From: Bactrocera neohumeralis
Taxonomy: Eukaryota; Arthropoda; Insecta; Diptera; Tephritidae
Assembly: GCF_024586455.1 (NCBI RefSeq)
Contig: NC_065921.1
Location: forward strand, 50,180,574-50,244,573
Direction of reading: 5' to 3'
Length of the DNA stretch: 64,000 nucleotides
The position numbers were made by a program, and so were the translations under genes. The notes beneath the pieces were generated by a model, which made no database searches, was not told where the DNA came from, and saw only the letters and a list, made by a program, of their open reading frames with translations. Of the stretch, positions 45,125-57,237 are shown one piece after another; position 1 is the first letter of the stretch, and each line of letters begins with the position of its first letter.

Positions 45125-45846
45125 ACCAAACGATGTTTCAGAAAAGGCGACTCCCTATCGTGCCAACTTCTTCAATCTGCTGCTGGAGAAAATAATTCGA
45201 GCTGCAAAACTTAATCGAGCAGGTACAATCTTTTAAAGAGTGTACAGCTTCTGGCGTATGTCGATGATATTGATATCATCGGCCCAACACCCGTGGCGTT
45301 AGTTCTGCTTTCTCCAGACTGGGTCTGGCAGTGAACGAGGGCAAGACGAAATATCTCTTGTCATCAGACAAACAGTCGCCGCACTCGCGACTTGGCTCTC
45401 ACGTCACTGTTGACAGTCATAACTTTGAAGTTGTATGGTGCAGAGGTTTGGACGATGACAACAACTGATGAGTCGACGTTGCGAGATTTCGAGAGAAAGG
45501 TTCTGCGAAAGATTTACGGTCCTTTGCGCATTGGCCACGTCGAATATCGCATTTGATGGAACGATGAGCTGTACGAGATATACGACGACATTGACATAGT
45601 TCAGCGAATTAAAAGACAGCGGATACGCTGGCTAGATCATGTGGTCCGAATGAACGAAAACACTCCAGCTCTGAAAGCTTTCGATGCAGTACCCGCCGGG
45701 GGAAGCAGTGGAAGAGGAAGACCTCCACTCCGTTGGAAGGACCAAGTGGAGAAGGACCTGGCCTCGCTTGGAATAACCAATTGGCGCCACGTAGCGAAAA
45801 AAGAAAACGACTGGCTCGCTGTTGTTAACTCGGCTATAATCGCGTA
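45125..45846 (+). mobile_element. RTE LINE 3' part, copy 3
   Basis: 5'-truncated, plus strand. Coding blocks: FFNLLLEKII-like, a stop, then LLAYVDDIDIIGP (RT catalytic YVDD, about 45250-45290). Next comes NEGKTKYLLSSDKQSPHSRL, an internal deletion and frame loss, then the intact tail frame 45641-45847 with SSGRGRPPLRWKDQVEKDLA and NWRHVAKKENDWLAVVNSAI. The TAA stop at 45845 marks the end of the RTE protein and helps read the other copies. Confidence 0.75.
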
Positions 45847-45849
45847 AGC

Positions 45850-48800
45850 GGTGTCTACGCCAGTAAAGAAGAATGTATGTGCAATGCATATATTTTGCAT
45901 TTTATATTCGTTTTACCACATCTGTATTCGAAGGTTTTAGCAAAATATACACTGTATATACCATATATTAAAATAGTCAGGATTTTGACTTCAAAACTTC
46001 CAATGACAACAAGTAAACAGCTGTACAGATATTCTATACAATGAACTAACAACTAATACATATGAACCAATTGAACAACTAGTCATCCCGGCTGGGGTAG
46101 GGTTTATCCTTTTACACACTAACTTCATCTTGTAAATTAAAGTCGTAAACAAACTGAAAAGATAAAGCATAATTACATATATTTAACTCTTTAAGTCCAA
46201 TTATATAACTCTTTATTATAACACTTCATGGTTGGTACAAATCTGGTATTTTCGGTCCAGCTCCGATAATACTGGTTGCGAACTTTCACTTTTCAGACTA
46301 ATTCGATTTCTAATTTGACTTTTCGTGACAAACAAATTAGCTAAATACAAACAATCCGTTTGTGTTTACATATATGTATGTATGTATGTATATGTATATG
46401 TACATTTAAACTATAAATATCCGTATACACACTTACCTGCTACTCATTAATTTGAATACATTGTTGATAAGCATTTTATTTCTGTTTGCTAAGATTTTGG
46501 TTTATCGATTTGGTATTTTTCGTAAGAGCAATCGTTGATTTCGTACAAAATTAAATTTAAATTTAAATTGTTATTTCTCCTTATTGTAATAGCATTAAAG
46601 ATTTTATTATTTCTCTTACAGCGCCTTATGCAAGTGTTGTATACATATAAATAGTTTTCGGTTTTTTGTTTATACACCACACCTTCGTCTTGACTTTAAA
46701 GATATTCTGTTATTTCCGTGCGAAGTGTAGTTAGAAGCGTTTTATGTCTCGATTTGTTGCCAGATGGTGTGATTCTAAATGGACTATACTATAGACATCA
46801 ATACTCTCTGCTGAACTGTATGGCTTCGTTCATCGCATTACCATACAATCATTCATTATCAGTTGTGTCGTTATATGCACTGGTACTTTCATCTTATTCA
46901 ATTTTTCATAAACATTTTGCCTTTTTTTGTTATGTATGGCAAGGAGATAAGATAATCCGCGCAATTTTGCCTCTTTAGAATTACTTTGAAAGCCAATTTA
47001 CACTGGGCAACACAACAGTATTTTATTATTAGTTTAATATTGCCTTATCACAAAACATTACAGAAACAAAGGGCTATTTTAGGGTATAATGAACCATTTT
47101 TAATAACAGGTAGAAGCTCCACTTGAATAACGAAAATCATTAAATGTTCCATATGGGGCAATTTATAGACCGATTTCATCTAATTTCGGCACCCAATTTT
47201 AGTGTATCCAAGATATGTATACGTTCACTTAAATTCTGCTAAGATGTAATACATATTGGTCACTATATTAAGTCCACCGAATGTTTGAAAATCTTTATGT
47301 TAGATACATATGTATATGGAGGCTATGCGAACTACTGAACTAATTTTATCTATATACAGTAGAGCGAGTCGATTTACAGAGAACCCAAAAGACGGAAAAG
47401 TATATGCGGAAAATGTTCTACGGATCATTCCAAACAATTTTGCCTAATAGACTATGGGTCTAAAACTGGTTTCAAGACAGCGATTTTTAAGGCGAAGTAT
47501 TTTAAGGATCATAAAAATTTGTTCGTTCGTTTTTGAGATATCCGAATGAAATTTAATACATACAAAAATGCATTTTCACATTCTAGTGATAATTGTTTAG
47601 AGTCGGAGAGATTTTCCTTACAACCGATTATTAAAATTTTTTAAACGTGCCTTGATAATCGCTGGCTAGAAACCGGTTTTAAACCCATAAGCTCTTAGAA
47701 AAATTTGTTCAGAATGAGGTTTTGGGAACAAAGTTAGCCAGAAGCGCTTCGTTTTAAACATATCCCGTATATGTGGCTTTGAAAAAGCATAGCCCGATTT
47801 CGAACATTCTAAAATGGGAGACTCCTTTTCTTGAAGATATTATTTGTGTAAGGTTCTACAAAAAAGAGTATTAGATGAAAATTTCGATCTTCTGGTTTGT
47901 GCAACATGTTCGAAAGTATAGAAATTTCGCAAATGAATTAAATATTTATTATTAAACAATCTTGGGAATCAAATACAATTTCTGTACTAAGTTTTGTTTT
48001 ACTCCTCCTTCTTTTTTATTTTCATACGACTAGATAACTTTACAGTACCAATGAAGATATCGGGCTACTTTTTACAAAGAGTGCCCTGAAGTTTAGGTAC
48101 CTTACGTCAAAAAATTGTCGAAATTGGAAAGTAACTTTTTAAGCCCCCAGATATCGAATATGTTGACTTTATATTGTATATAACGGTAAATATTTAAGTT
48201 ATCTAATGAAACAGAAGGAATCTTTCTTTTTCTAACAACAGTGCATATTTGTGCCGAAAATGAAACAAAGGGCGAATACTTTACCTAGCCCTAACATAAG
48301 TATTTTCTAACTTTCCGTTTTAATTTTGGTCAATAGCACGTCATAAAGCCAAAAATCAATAAAATCGGGTCCGTAATTCCCTAGCCCCAAAAAATATATA
48401 ATATATATCGATCAATATGTAAGAAAATCTAAAAAAATTAAGTAAAATCGGTCAACAAATTATCCAAGCTCACATGTTTGTTATTCCAGCAAACTTTATC
48501 CCGTATATGCATGCCAGCGTGTGAGTTAACTTCATAATATTGATTGGAAACATCTTCACTAGTATTCTTGAGCATTGTCAAAAGGAAAAAGTTAATGCAA
48601 TCAATCCAGACCAATCCAAATACTCCCGACATAATGATTTATCACTTTCCAGTTGATTTTAATCCGTTTATGTTGGTCGATTCCTAAACATAATATGGTT
48701 TAGACAGAATATGAGGGAACTCGGTCGAGCTCTGGTCGAAATTCCTTAACATATATATACTGGTATACATATGTATACTGGTTTCCGTTTATATTTGGTT

Positions 48801-49275
48801 AATATTTTTCGCATAAGCGTAATAGGTATATTGGTATACCCCTTGAGTTAATTATATTGATTTTAATACAAATATCTGGCACACGAAGCAGAATATAGTA
48901 ATTAAATTAAGTGACTCTTAGACCTATAAGTTAATAAAATATCACATATGATTATAATACTTTCAGTTTTTCGTCAAATAACGCATGTTGTTCTCTTTCG
49001 CAACATTTTTATACCGGGTATTTTAAGTGCAACGAATTATGGAAGGAAATTCGGCTATGTAAGTATAATAATAATAATATCAAACGATTATCCTTCTCCC
49101 GAGCAACCGACCTGAGGGGCGCAATCCGCGAACGAGCGGAATTAGCCGAGTCATAATAGGCAAGAGAGTTTTAAGCGTTGCGATCTTAAGCTGCTCAGCT
49201 ACAGAAACAAAAATTTCAATAGCCAAAATTAAGAATTAGATTAAAGTAAGTTTATTGTTTTTAAATGTTACATGT
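45850..49275. other. Long stretch without recognised genes
   Basis: AT-rich. It includes a TATG microsatellite (46374-46402), stretches with the low-level phrasing of fly interspersed repeats (47140-47330, for example GACCGATTTCATCTAATTTC and TATTGGTCACTATATTAAGTC) and a small (TAA)n tract at 49063-49080. The frame at 46718-46978 is hydrophobic and unrecognised. Confidence 0.4.
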
Positions 49276-49289
49276 TAAGAGTAGATAAA

Positions 49290-50003
49290 ATAATTTTTTT
49301 TAATGGTAAAGAGTGTGTCTGTTAGATCAAATGTGCTGGAATGAGAATTGAAATCATGACATATACGGCAAAATGGTTCGTTTAACTCAAAATTTGTTCT
49401 AGAAATTTTTTTAAAGTAAGGGTCTAAACTGCTTGGTAGAAATTAATACGTTCCCACTCGCTCTACCAGAGAGATGGGTTACAGACTGACCCATTCATGA
49501 GTTTAAAATAAGAATAATAATATAAGAAATATTATACCAAGCATCTCCCTACAACTACCGAGTGTCAGGAGATTTAAAAGTTTTAAACGGTTAGTGTAAG
49601 GGGGAAGATTTAAACTGGAATCCCAATGCCAATGATTTAAGGCAAAAGGTAAAAATTGTTTTTGAACGGACCCTAACTTATCCGAATGCACTTGGTAACT
49701 AGGGTTCCAAACCACAGAAGCATACTCTAATATAGGCCTCACCAAAGATGTAAAAAGAATTTTTGTGGTAAGCGGATCTCCAAATTCTTTAGACCAACGT
49801 TTAACAAAACTAAGAGCGGCTTTAGCTTTAAAAACCGAGGAAGATGCGTAAAGATTAAAATTGAGTGTGGGGTCCATAGTTACTCCCAGATCAACAAAAC
49901 TGCATACTTGCTCCAACCTAAAGTTTTGTATTGCGTATGAAGTAGGGTCTATAGTTCTACGTGAAAAGAACATCGTTTTGCATTTTTTAAGGTTCAATGG
50001 CAT
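49290..50003 (-). pseudogene. LINE ORF2 C-terminus
   Basis: Open for 166 codons with LNLKKCKTMFFSR, VCSFVDLGVTMD, FVKRWSKEFGDP, TSLVRPILEYASVVWNP and SVQKQFLPFAL, which form the thumb and C-terminal region of a LINE reverse transcriptase. After the frame ends, a degraded tail (HDFNSHSSTFDL) continues to about 49290. The catalytic FADD box is not present. Confidence 0.75.
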
Positions 50004-50129
50004 GTCATTTCTATCACACTAAGAAACCAGAGATGGAATTGAAGAATGAACAGCAAACAAGACACCACCTCCTTTTCTGTTCAGCCGGTCAATATTTCAT
50101 TATCAAAAATGTGGTGCTTTAGCCAAATT

Positions 50130-50260
50130 TCTGTGAAAGCAATGATTTTGAAGTTACAATTAATGCTATTTAAATACAGATCAGTAAGTTTTGTATTAAG
50201 ACCTCTAACATTTTGATAATAAATACTCACCGAATTATTTTTAACAAGTTTTTTGTATCA
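50130..50260 (-). pseudogene. LINE endonuclease N-terminal fragment
   Basis: Frame-shifted minus-strand reading gives YYQNVRGLNTKLTDLYLNS and FTEIWL, the start of an EEP endonuclease, directly joined to unrelated-frame RT sequence. It marks a deletion of most of ORF2. Confidence 0.6.
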
Positions 50261-50499
50261 ACGGGTTTTCTTGGCATTTTAGTGACAACTACTGGGGGCT
50301 TATCACGTTTGTTCTCGAATTTGCGCACAAAGACCCCAGATGGCCAGAATGAGTTGTCAAGTACCAATTGAAAATTGTCAGCGGATTTGTCGATCTTAAA
50401 CGACGAAATATCCCCGTTGTATTTGAAATAAAATTTACGGATGTCTGTATCGACCGTTTTTAATTTCGACTAGATATAACTCTTTATGTGATTGACTGT

Positions 50500-51134
50500 G
50501 GTATCCGCAGCAAGTCTTGAGATAAAAATTGCCATTTTCCGCGGTATTACAACTAAGTTTTTGTTACCTGACTTGCAGGTATTTGGAGGCGGATCTTGAG
50601 AAGTTTTCCGCTGACCATGTTCAGTAACAGTTTTCTCTGTGTCCTGAGCAGACGGAACCTTCTCTCCTTGAGGACAAGGCTAAGAAAGATTGATAAGGTC
50701 AATAATGGGTGGGGGCATTCTTTTTAAGGAAGATGCAGTGGTATCCACATCAGAGGACGTTGACGTTTAGATGAAGGTTTTGGATTCTCTTCTTGCACAT
50801 TTAGGCATTTAAATGATTGAATCAACGTTTCATATTCCTAAATTTTTCGGTAGAGGTTTCAAGCTCACGACCAATCTCCTTTAAATAATTCAGTTTTTGT
50901 TGGTCTGCATTTTAAGCAAGACCAGCGCAAGCCCTTACTAAAAAGAATAGAATACAATATCCTGCCTGTCAGTCCAGCACATTTAAGATGGTCACAAAGC
51001 CAGCAAGAAACAACGCGTTCCGACTCGCCTTTTACAGAGCAGTTCGGAAAATTGCAACTCATAATGATAAAATACAATATTAAATATAATAATAAACAAA
51101 TTTTAAATAATAAAAGTAAAAATAGCAATGACAA
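50500..51134 (-). pseudogene. LINE ORF1 with PHD-like zinc finger
   Basis: N-terminal frame (50865-51134) with the pattern CNFPNC, VSCWLCDHLKCAGLTG and WSCLKCRP, a Cys-His array of PHD type known from ORF1 of some CR1-like LINEs. After a stop the sequence continues with EIGRELETSTEKF (50840-50880), a likely coiled-coil. Broken downstream. Confidence 0.6.
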
Positions 51135-51589
51135 AAATATTTATAACAAATAAATGCAAAAAAATAGTTGGTTATCAAAGGGAACAACCAATGTAGCGAG
51201 CAGTTTGAGATGTACTGTAACACACGAAAAGTAAGAAACTCGCAAAAAGCTGTGAACAAAGATGGAAACGAATAAAAACAAGAAAGAAATTTATGTAAGT
51301 AATATAAAGTAACACTAACAATTGCACTATTTAAAAATGTAGCACAAAAACAAATTGAAAATGACTCGGCGGAATAAATTAAAATTAGCCAACACACAAT
51401 TAAAGTAAATTTCAATTGCTTTAAAGTACAATATTAATGTGATACTTATCTTAACAGATCACTTAATTCAGATCATTTCACCACAGAGTTTTAAATATTA
51501 TATAAATTAAACAAATTTCTAAGAACACGAAAGCACAGCTGTACACGAGAAAAGTTACCAGATGTATGCGTACACTAGTCCCTCAGTTT

Positions 51590-51870
51590 TTGAGCTATCG
51601 ATCCTTTGAACGCGTACTTTTTTCCCCAAGAGACTGCTCATTTGTCCGACTCGCCGAAATCGGATGACTATAGCATATAGTTACCATATAAACTGATCGA
51701 ACAAACTAAAAAACCTGTATGGAAACCATTTTTATGGGTCAAGGTACCTTCTCGAAATTTAATGCACATACATTATTGTGCAAGGCTACGCTACCATTTT
51801 CGAATAAGTTGTTCAGATCTGGACACACAGTTGCCACATAAACTGATCCATTAAGAGAAGGATATTTAAG
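51590..51870. repeat. Interspersed fly repeat with GTTGCCACATAAACTGATC phrase
   Basis: Phrases such as GACTATAGCATATAGTTACC, ATATAAACTGATCGAAC and CTTCTCGAAATTTAATGCAC occur here, with related wording at 63790-64000. They belong to a diverged family of dispersed non-coding fly repeats; class not determined. Confidence 0.5.
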
Positions 51871-52429
51871 CTTCGGTGCATTTATTATTTAGAATCACAA
51901 GCAAGTAGATACACAATTATTAGAAAAGCATTTTTCGGCATTTCACTAAGATTTGTTACATATTGGTCGATAGAAGCGGAATATGGGAGCTAAGGGAAGT
52001 ATTAACTTGATTTTACTAATTTTTCGCCTCAAGGACATTCTGTCAAAGAATCAAATGGAATTTAAAAGCTTATGTTGGAAGTTGGCGTGGCGGTCAACCG
52101 ATTCTAACTATTTCTATGTACGATAGCAATAATTTGATAATCTTACACACCAATTTGGTTGAAATTGTTCAAGTTCTACAAAGCCGTGAAGACAGCAGTT
52201 CATTTGGCTTTCCCCAGGATGCACGTCGTGGGGGCAAACCTGCACTACATCCCAATTTTATTTTTATTTTAATTAGTTGTGGCAGTTTAAAGGTTTTCGA
52301 TTAATGATGTTTAATGGGCGTGGCAATGCACAGTGGTTGGTCTTGTATAGAAATACTTCCACTGCCTCAAAAGCCCTCTCCCGTTTGCCACTCCTCCCCC
52401 GCGGATGATAACGAATTCAATTAATTATA
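51871..52429. other. No gene; repeat debris
   Basis: Contains ATATTGGTCGATAGAAGCGG and GGGCGTGGC phrases like the DINE-type repeats. No supported coding sequence. Confidence 0.35.
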
Positions 52430-52433
52430 TTAA

Positions 52434-54059
52434 CCCTTATATTAGTAACCGGGTACCCACCGCGGTGTATTTGTGTGAATAGCTTAAAAAAAATCCAATA
52501 TTTCATTTTAAGCTCTCAAATCGTCGTTTTTTAACTTAAAAGAAAGCTATTTGTGAGTTCATTTAATTGATTTATTTTTTATTTTTTTTTTTAAATAAGC
52601 TTAAACTTTAGCCATCGCCCTATTAGCAACCGGGTACCCGGGAACCCACAGTGGAAAGCATAGGAAATAAATTGTATATAATGTTGTTGAAAAAAATAAA
52701 GAAATATTACACTTTTTTATAATTAATGACATTGAACACATTGTACACGATTAACTGAGTGCTCGTCACAAACAGGTTGGTGACAATTGGCACAGGCCTT
52801 CCGTGTCTTTCGCCGTCTTCTTATTGGCAAAGCATTGCAGACATGTCAAGATCATGTTACTTTTTTCCTTCCGGTTTTATATTTTGGAGTCTCTGGACCA
52901 GAATTTATCACGACTGTTTGTGTCAGTGTATGGCCTAATACACTTTCAACGGCAATCTTTGTGGAGAAGTGGCGCATTACTTGTGGATTCGCCGTGCGAT
53001 GTTCAATCATCGGCAATGCTAGTTCTTCACTTAGTTTACGCATAAATTGACGACGTTCTGTCGTTTTTTTGACAATCATTTTATTATTTTCATAATAAAT
53101 TATATATGCCGCAAGTGAAGAAATATCTAGCATGTTGAAGAACATTGCCGTTGGCCATCTCGAAGATCGTCGTTGACTGGTGTATCTCCGCACCATTTGG
53201 TCCATTGTGTCAACTCCAGCTTTATATTTATTATAAAAATTTATTATTTCTGGTTTTTGTTTAGCGTCATCACCAACTGATAAATCTGAATGCATTGTCG
53301 ATATCAGAATGACAGCTTTATTTTTTTTAGTGTCTTATTCGCTCCCATAACACTAGGGGGTTTATTCTTTTTTAGCGTGCCAAAAATGGTAATATTCCAC
53401 GACAACAAATGTTTAGCAACTAGTACAGTAGTAAAGAAGTTATCCATGCAGATGTTTCTACCACTACCTCGGTACGGAGCCGCCAATTCTTTCAGTACTC
53501 TTTCACCCTGACTTTTTTCTCGAGTATTATCTGTTTTACCAGTGTACATGATCCCTTGCAAAGGATACGCATTTTCTGCATCACAAATCCACCAGAGCTT
53601 TATACCATACTTAGCTGGTTTCGATGGAATGTACTGAGTAAATCCAGTACGACCACGGTATGGATAAAGCTGTTTATCAATCGTTAAGTTAGCTGTTGGT
53701 TTGTACATCTGAGCTAAATTTGAATTTAACATTGTCCACACATCTTGAATTGGAGCTGCCTAATGTGCGATAGAAAACAAAGAAATAACCTTGAGTTTTT
53801 CTTTCTCTCTCGAACGGCATCTGCTCGGCTCCGAACAAAAAAAGGCGACCGACTACCTTGGGTGTCCCAAATAGGTTTCAGATGTCATTCACGATTCTAC
53901 GTTGTTATTATTTTTTTTCTCTTTAAATTGTCACCGACTATTAATATTTGAAAACATTTTTTTTTAATAAAACAAACAAAATTTTTAATACTCAGATCGT
54001 GGGTACCCCGGTACCCGGTTGCTAAAAGACGTCTGTAAAGTTGGTTACTAACATAAGGG
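52434..54059 (-). mobile_element. piggyBac-like element with TTAA ends
   Basis: 1,626 bp flanked by TTAA (52430-52433 and 54060-54063), with inverted ends CCCTTATATTAGTAACC and GGTTACTAACATAAGGG (one mismatch). Subterminal copies of AGCAACCGGGTACC lie at 52624-52652 and, inverted, at 54001-54027; a third variant adjoins the left end. The transposase is on the minus strand, N-terminally deleted and frameshifted. Confidence 0.9.
52740..53790 (-). pseudogene. piggyBac transposase, broken
   Basis: DDE-type enzyme inserting at TTAA. The first frame (53304-53741) carries NLTIDKQLYPYRGRTGF (first Asp), YIPSKPAKYGIKLWWICDA and ICMDNFFTT (second Asp). The second (52852-53295) has FYNKYKAGVDTMDQM (third Asp) and SRRSSRWPTAMFFNMLDI. 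The shift between them is at a run of eight A on the minus strand (53321-53328); nine would keep frame. Beyond 52852 two TGA codons precede a Cys-rich tail, HVCNALPIRRR, CANCHQPVCDEH and CVQCH, the usual C-terminal zinc region. The N-terminal third is missing. All three catalytic Asp are retained. Confidence 0.88.
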
Positions 54060-54229
54060 TTAAATTAAAAAAGTTGAGGAATGAATTTTTGAAACTAAAT
54101 CAAAAAATAGTTTTAATAAAACGTATTTACTTTTGCATGATAGTTTTCTTGGACCAGTGACGAACGGATCTGAGCTGAAAAGTAATCGGATTAACAAGTC
54201 ATAATTTGTAGAAACCCATAATAGCAGGG

Positions 54230-54510
54230 TTAACGGTTAATATCAAGTTTATTTCTAACGAAGCTTCTAATAAGTAGATACTGATGCTTTGTAAAATTTG
54301 CCTCGGTGATAGGTGATATTACTTCACACGCCTTTACGCGAAAGATCGACGGATTCGGTTCACTACAAGCCAAACGCAAATCATCAGCAGCGGACGCATC
54401 GAGTTCTGTTAAAGCTAACCTTCGCCGCTTTGTTCTTTCTGAGCACTCTACTAGACTTAAGATGTTGACCCTTGATCTTGACTCAATGCAGATGATTGTA
54501 GACTTAATAA
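54230..54510 (-). pseudogene. Unrecognised repeat-type coding fragment
   Basis: Minus-strand frame with SLVECSERTKRRRLALTELD and ITEANFTKHQYLLIR. The basic-acidic start and the KxQYxLIR block remind me of N-terminal parts of a multi-copy insect transposon-like protein family, but I cannot name it. The plus strand is also open here, so strand choice is uncertain. Confidence 0.3.
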
Positions 54511-54689
54511 TATATACGTATGTATTAATATTGTGCAAACCAGTTCGAATTTTTTGGATAACTTTTGAATATGTTATGTTGCTTTTATTCCAAACTTCTC
54601 TAAATCGTTTAAATATGTAATCAAGTCATTTCATAACAATAATTCAAATCTACAGTTTACGTCGTCACATATGTATATGCTTTGCTTTA

Positions 54690-55580
54690 TCAGCAAATGA
54701 ACTTTTTTATAAGAGCGTCATAAAAGTCTTGTGAATGTACTTTCGATGCCATTATGTGCTGGACTCAATTTCTTTTGCATGGCCATCATGGGCACGTTTA
54801 CAGAACTCCAGACGCTGAACCCAATTTTCGTCAGTTTTCAAGCTTAAATCTGCCGATTCTGCTGCAATTTCACGTTCCATATTTGTACGAAGTTCATCAA
54901 TTGCCTTTGGTTTGTTGGTATAGATCATAGACTTGACGTAGAATCACAGGAAATAGTCTAACGGCGTCAAGTCGCATGACCGAGGCGGCGAATTAAGTGG
55001 AGCATTTAGTGAAATAACACGTTCTCCAAGCTTGGTTTTCAATAATTGTGACATTTGCTGTGTGGCGCCGTCCTGTTGAAATCACATATTGTCCAAGTTC
55101 ATATCATCAAATCGGGACAAAAATATTCGGTTATCAATAAGCGGTAGCGATTCCCATATATAGTAATGTGTCTGTCTTGATCATCACGAAAAAGTACGGT
55201 CCATTGACGCCGCCGGCTTATAAACCGCACCAAATCGTAATTTGTTTGGGATGCAATGGTGACTGATGGAGTATGTGTGGATTTCTGCCTAACCAATAAC
55301 GCATGTTTTGCTTATTGACGAAGTCATTCAGCCAGAAATGAGCCTCATCGCTAAAGATCAAAATCCGTATCATTTTCAAGTTGTTGCTCAGCTCAATTCG
55401 GGAACTTACAATGATTCCGTTGATCAAGGGTTTTTCTATTAGGCGCCCAATTGTTGATTTGATAGGACGATTATAACAATCATAAATTGGACGTTGCGCT
55501 CTTAAAGTTAAGGCCACTGATACTCTCATATATCTTTTCATGATGAATTGGCAAACCTTACTAAAAAGAAATATCAAAAA
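54690..55580 (-). pseudogene. mariner-like transposase relic (DD37D spacing)
   Basis: Minus-strand pieces: STIGRLIEKPLI, IFSDEAHFWLNDFVNKQNMR (first Asp, about 55300-55365), PKQITIWCGL, NGNRYRLLITEYF, FQQDGAT (second Asp, about 55060-55080) and NSPPRSCDLTPLDYFL (last Asp, about 54955). I count 37 residues between the second and last Asp as read, the DD37D pattern. Several shifts and stops; termini not found. Confidence 0.65.
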
Positions 55581-55799
55581 TGCGGAAAAATATGGCGTAG
55601 TGGGAAAATGAAAACCAAAACTCAAATAAATATGAAAAAAAAAACATAAAAAATAATATAATATACACTTAAATACCAAAGTTATGAAAAATAACGCACA
55701 AAAATCGCATGCTTGGTAGAGTAACTTGAATAACAAAGAGAGGGACAAAAAGTGGCAGCTGAAATCAAAAACTAAGACTTTAAAACATTAACTAATATA

Positions 55800-56160
55800 A
55801 ACAAACTTAGCTCATTTGAGGGCGATCTCTGTCTGACAACTTTTTGTATAACTTACAAATATCGATGTATAAAGAAAAATATACCACTCAGTAGGTCACA
55901 TGTACATAAATCAATAGTTTTAGAACAATATATTATTACGTAAAAACCACTGATTTAGGGTGATTAAACCCGATATATTGCAATTTAATTTATTGTGAGA
56001 CATAATTGTTTTAGCTATTTTTAGTGAATAGTCCGCGTGTTTCTATTGTCTCGCTTTTCGTAGCGCGTACGAATGCGATAGAGAAAAAAATTATTTACCG
56101 TTAGTTTCATTGGTGTTTCAAGAAATAGTTTTGATACCTACAGTGGCAAATTTCAAACTT
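55800..56160. other. No gene recognised
   Basis: Spacer between the mariner-like relic and DINE copy 2; no feature supported. Confidence 0.4.
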
Positions 56161-56168
56161 TTATTTTT

Positions 56169-57233
56169 ATACTCTCGCAACAATGTTGCTAACGAGAGTA
56201 TTATAGTTTTGTTCACATAACGGTTGTTTGTAAGTCCTAAAACTAAAAGAGTCAGATATAGGGTTATATATACCAAAGTGATCAGGGTGACGAGTAGAGT
56301 CGAAATCCGGATGTCTGTCTGTCCGTCCGTCCGTCTGTCCGTCCGTCCGTGCAAGCTGTAACTTGAGTAACAATTGAGATATCATGATGAAACTTGGTAC
56401 ACGTATTCCTAGGCTCCATAAGAAGGTTAAGTTCGAAGATGGGCAAAATCGGCCCTCTGCCACGCCCACAAAATGGCGGAAACCGAAAAGCTATAAAGTG
56501 TCATAACTAAGCCATAAATAAAGATATTAAAGTGAAATTTGGCACAAAGGATCGCATTAGGGAGGGGCATATTTGGACGCAATTGTTTTGGAAAAGTGGG
56601 CGTGGCCCCGCCCCCTACTAAGTTTTTTGTACATATCTCGGAAACTACTATAGCTATGTCAACCAAAGTCTACAGAGTCGTTTTCTTCAGGCATTTACAT
56701 ATACAGTTCAAAAATGGAAGAAATCGGATAATAACCACGCCCACCTCCCATACAAAGGTTATGTTCAAAATCACTAAAAGTGCGTTAACCGACTAACAAA
56801 AAACGTCAGAAACACTAAATTTTACGGAAGAACTGGCAGAAGGAAGCTGCACCCAGCCTTTTTTTAAAAATTGAAAATGGGCGTGGCGCCGCCCACTTAT
56901 GGACCAAGAACCATATCTCAGGAGCTACTAGACCGATTTCAATGAAATTCAGTATATAATATTTTCTTAACACCCTGATGACATGTACGAAATATGGGTG
57001 AAATCGGTTCACAACCACGCCTTCTTCCAATATAAAGCTATTTTGAATTCCATCTGATGCCTTCTCTGTATAATATATACATTAGGAACCAATGATGATA
57101 GCGGAATAAAACTTTACAAAAATACGGTATTTGAAAAATATGTAAATGACGTATAATGAAATCTCGATTATCACTTTACCATGCGAGAGTATAAAATGTT
57201 CGGTGGCACCCGAACTTAGCCCTTCCTTACTTG
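56169..57233 (+). mobile_element. DINE/INE-1-like element, copy 2
   Basis: 1,065 bp, collinear with 7158-8212 and 59811-60844, with the GTCY core at about 56313-56350 and the same hairpin 3' end. Compared with copy 1 it keeps the extra segment TTCCAATATAAAGCTATTTT. Immediately followed by BEL/Pao integrase sequence. Confidence 0.75.
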
Positions 57234-57237
57234 TTTT

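Larger units (their letters stand above)
49280..51180 (-). mobile_element. LINE with PHD-type ORF1, internally deleted
   Basis: Minus strand: ORF1 start at 51134, a short endonuclease start at about 50130-50260, then a jump to the RT C-terminus (49503-50003) and the tail region to about 49290. The central endonuclease and RT palm are lost. Element type is in the CR1/Jockey range; I do not assign a clade. Confidence 0.65.

Noticed and set aside
49085..49220. GC-richer segment with a TCCGC/GCGGA stem, considered as a tRNA or small RNA
   Set aside because: No cloverleaf, A-box or B-box could be fitted.
51080..51415. 111-codon minus-strand hydrophobic frame
   Set aside because: AT-rich 5' region of the LINE; composition alone gives Phe/Tyr/Leu-rich translation.
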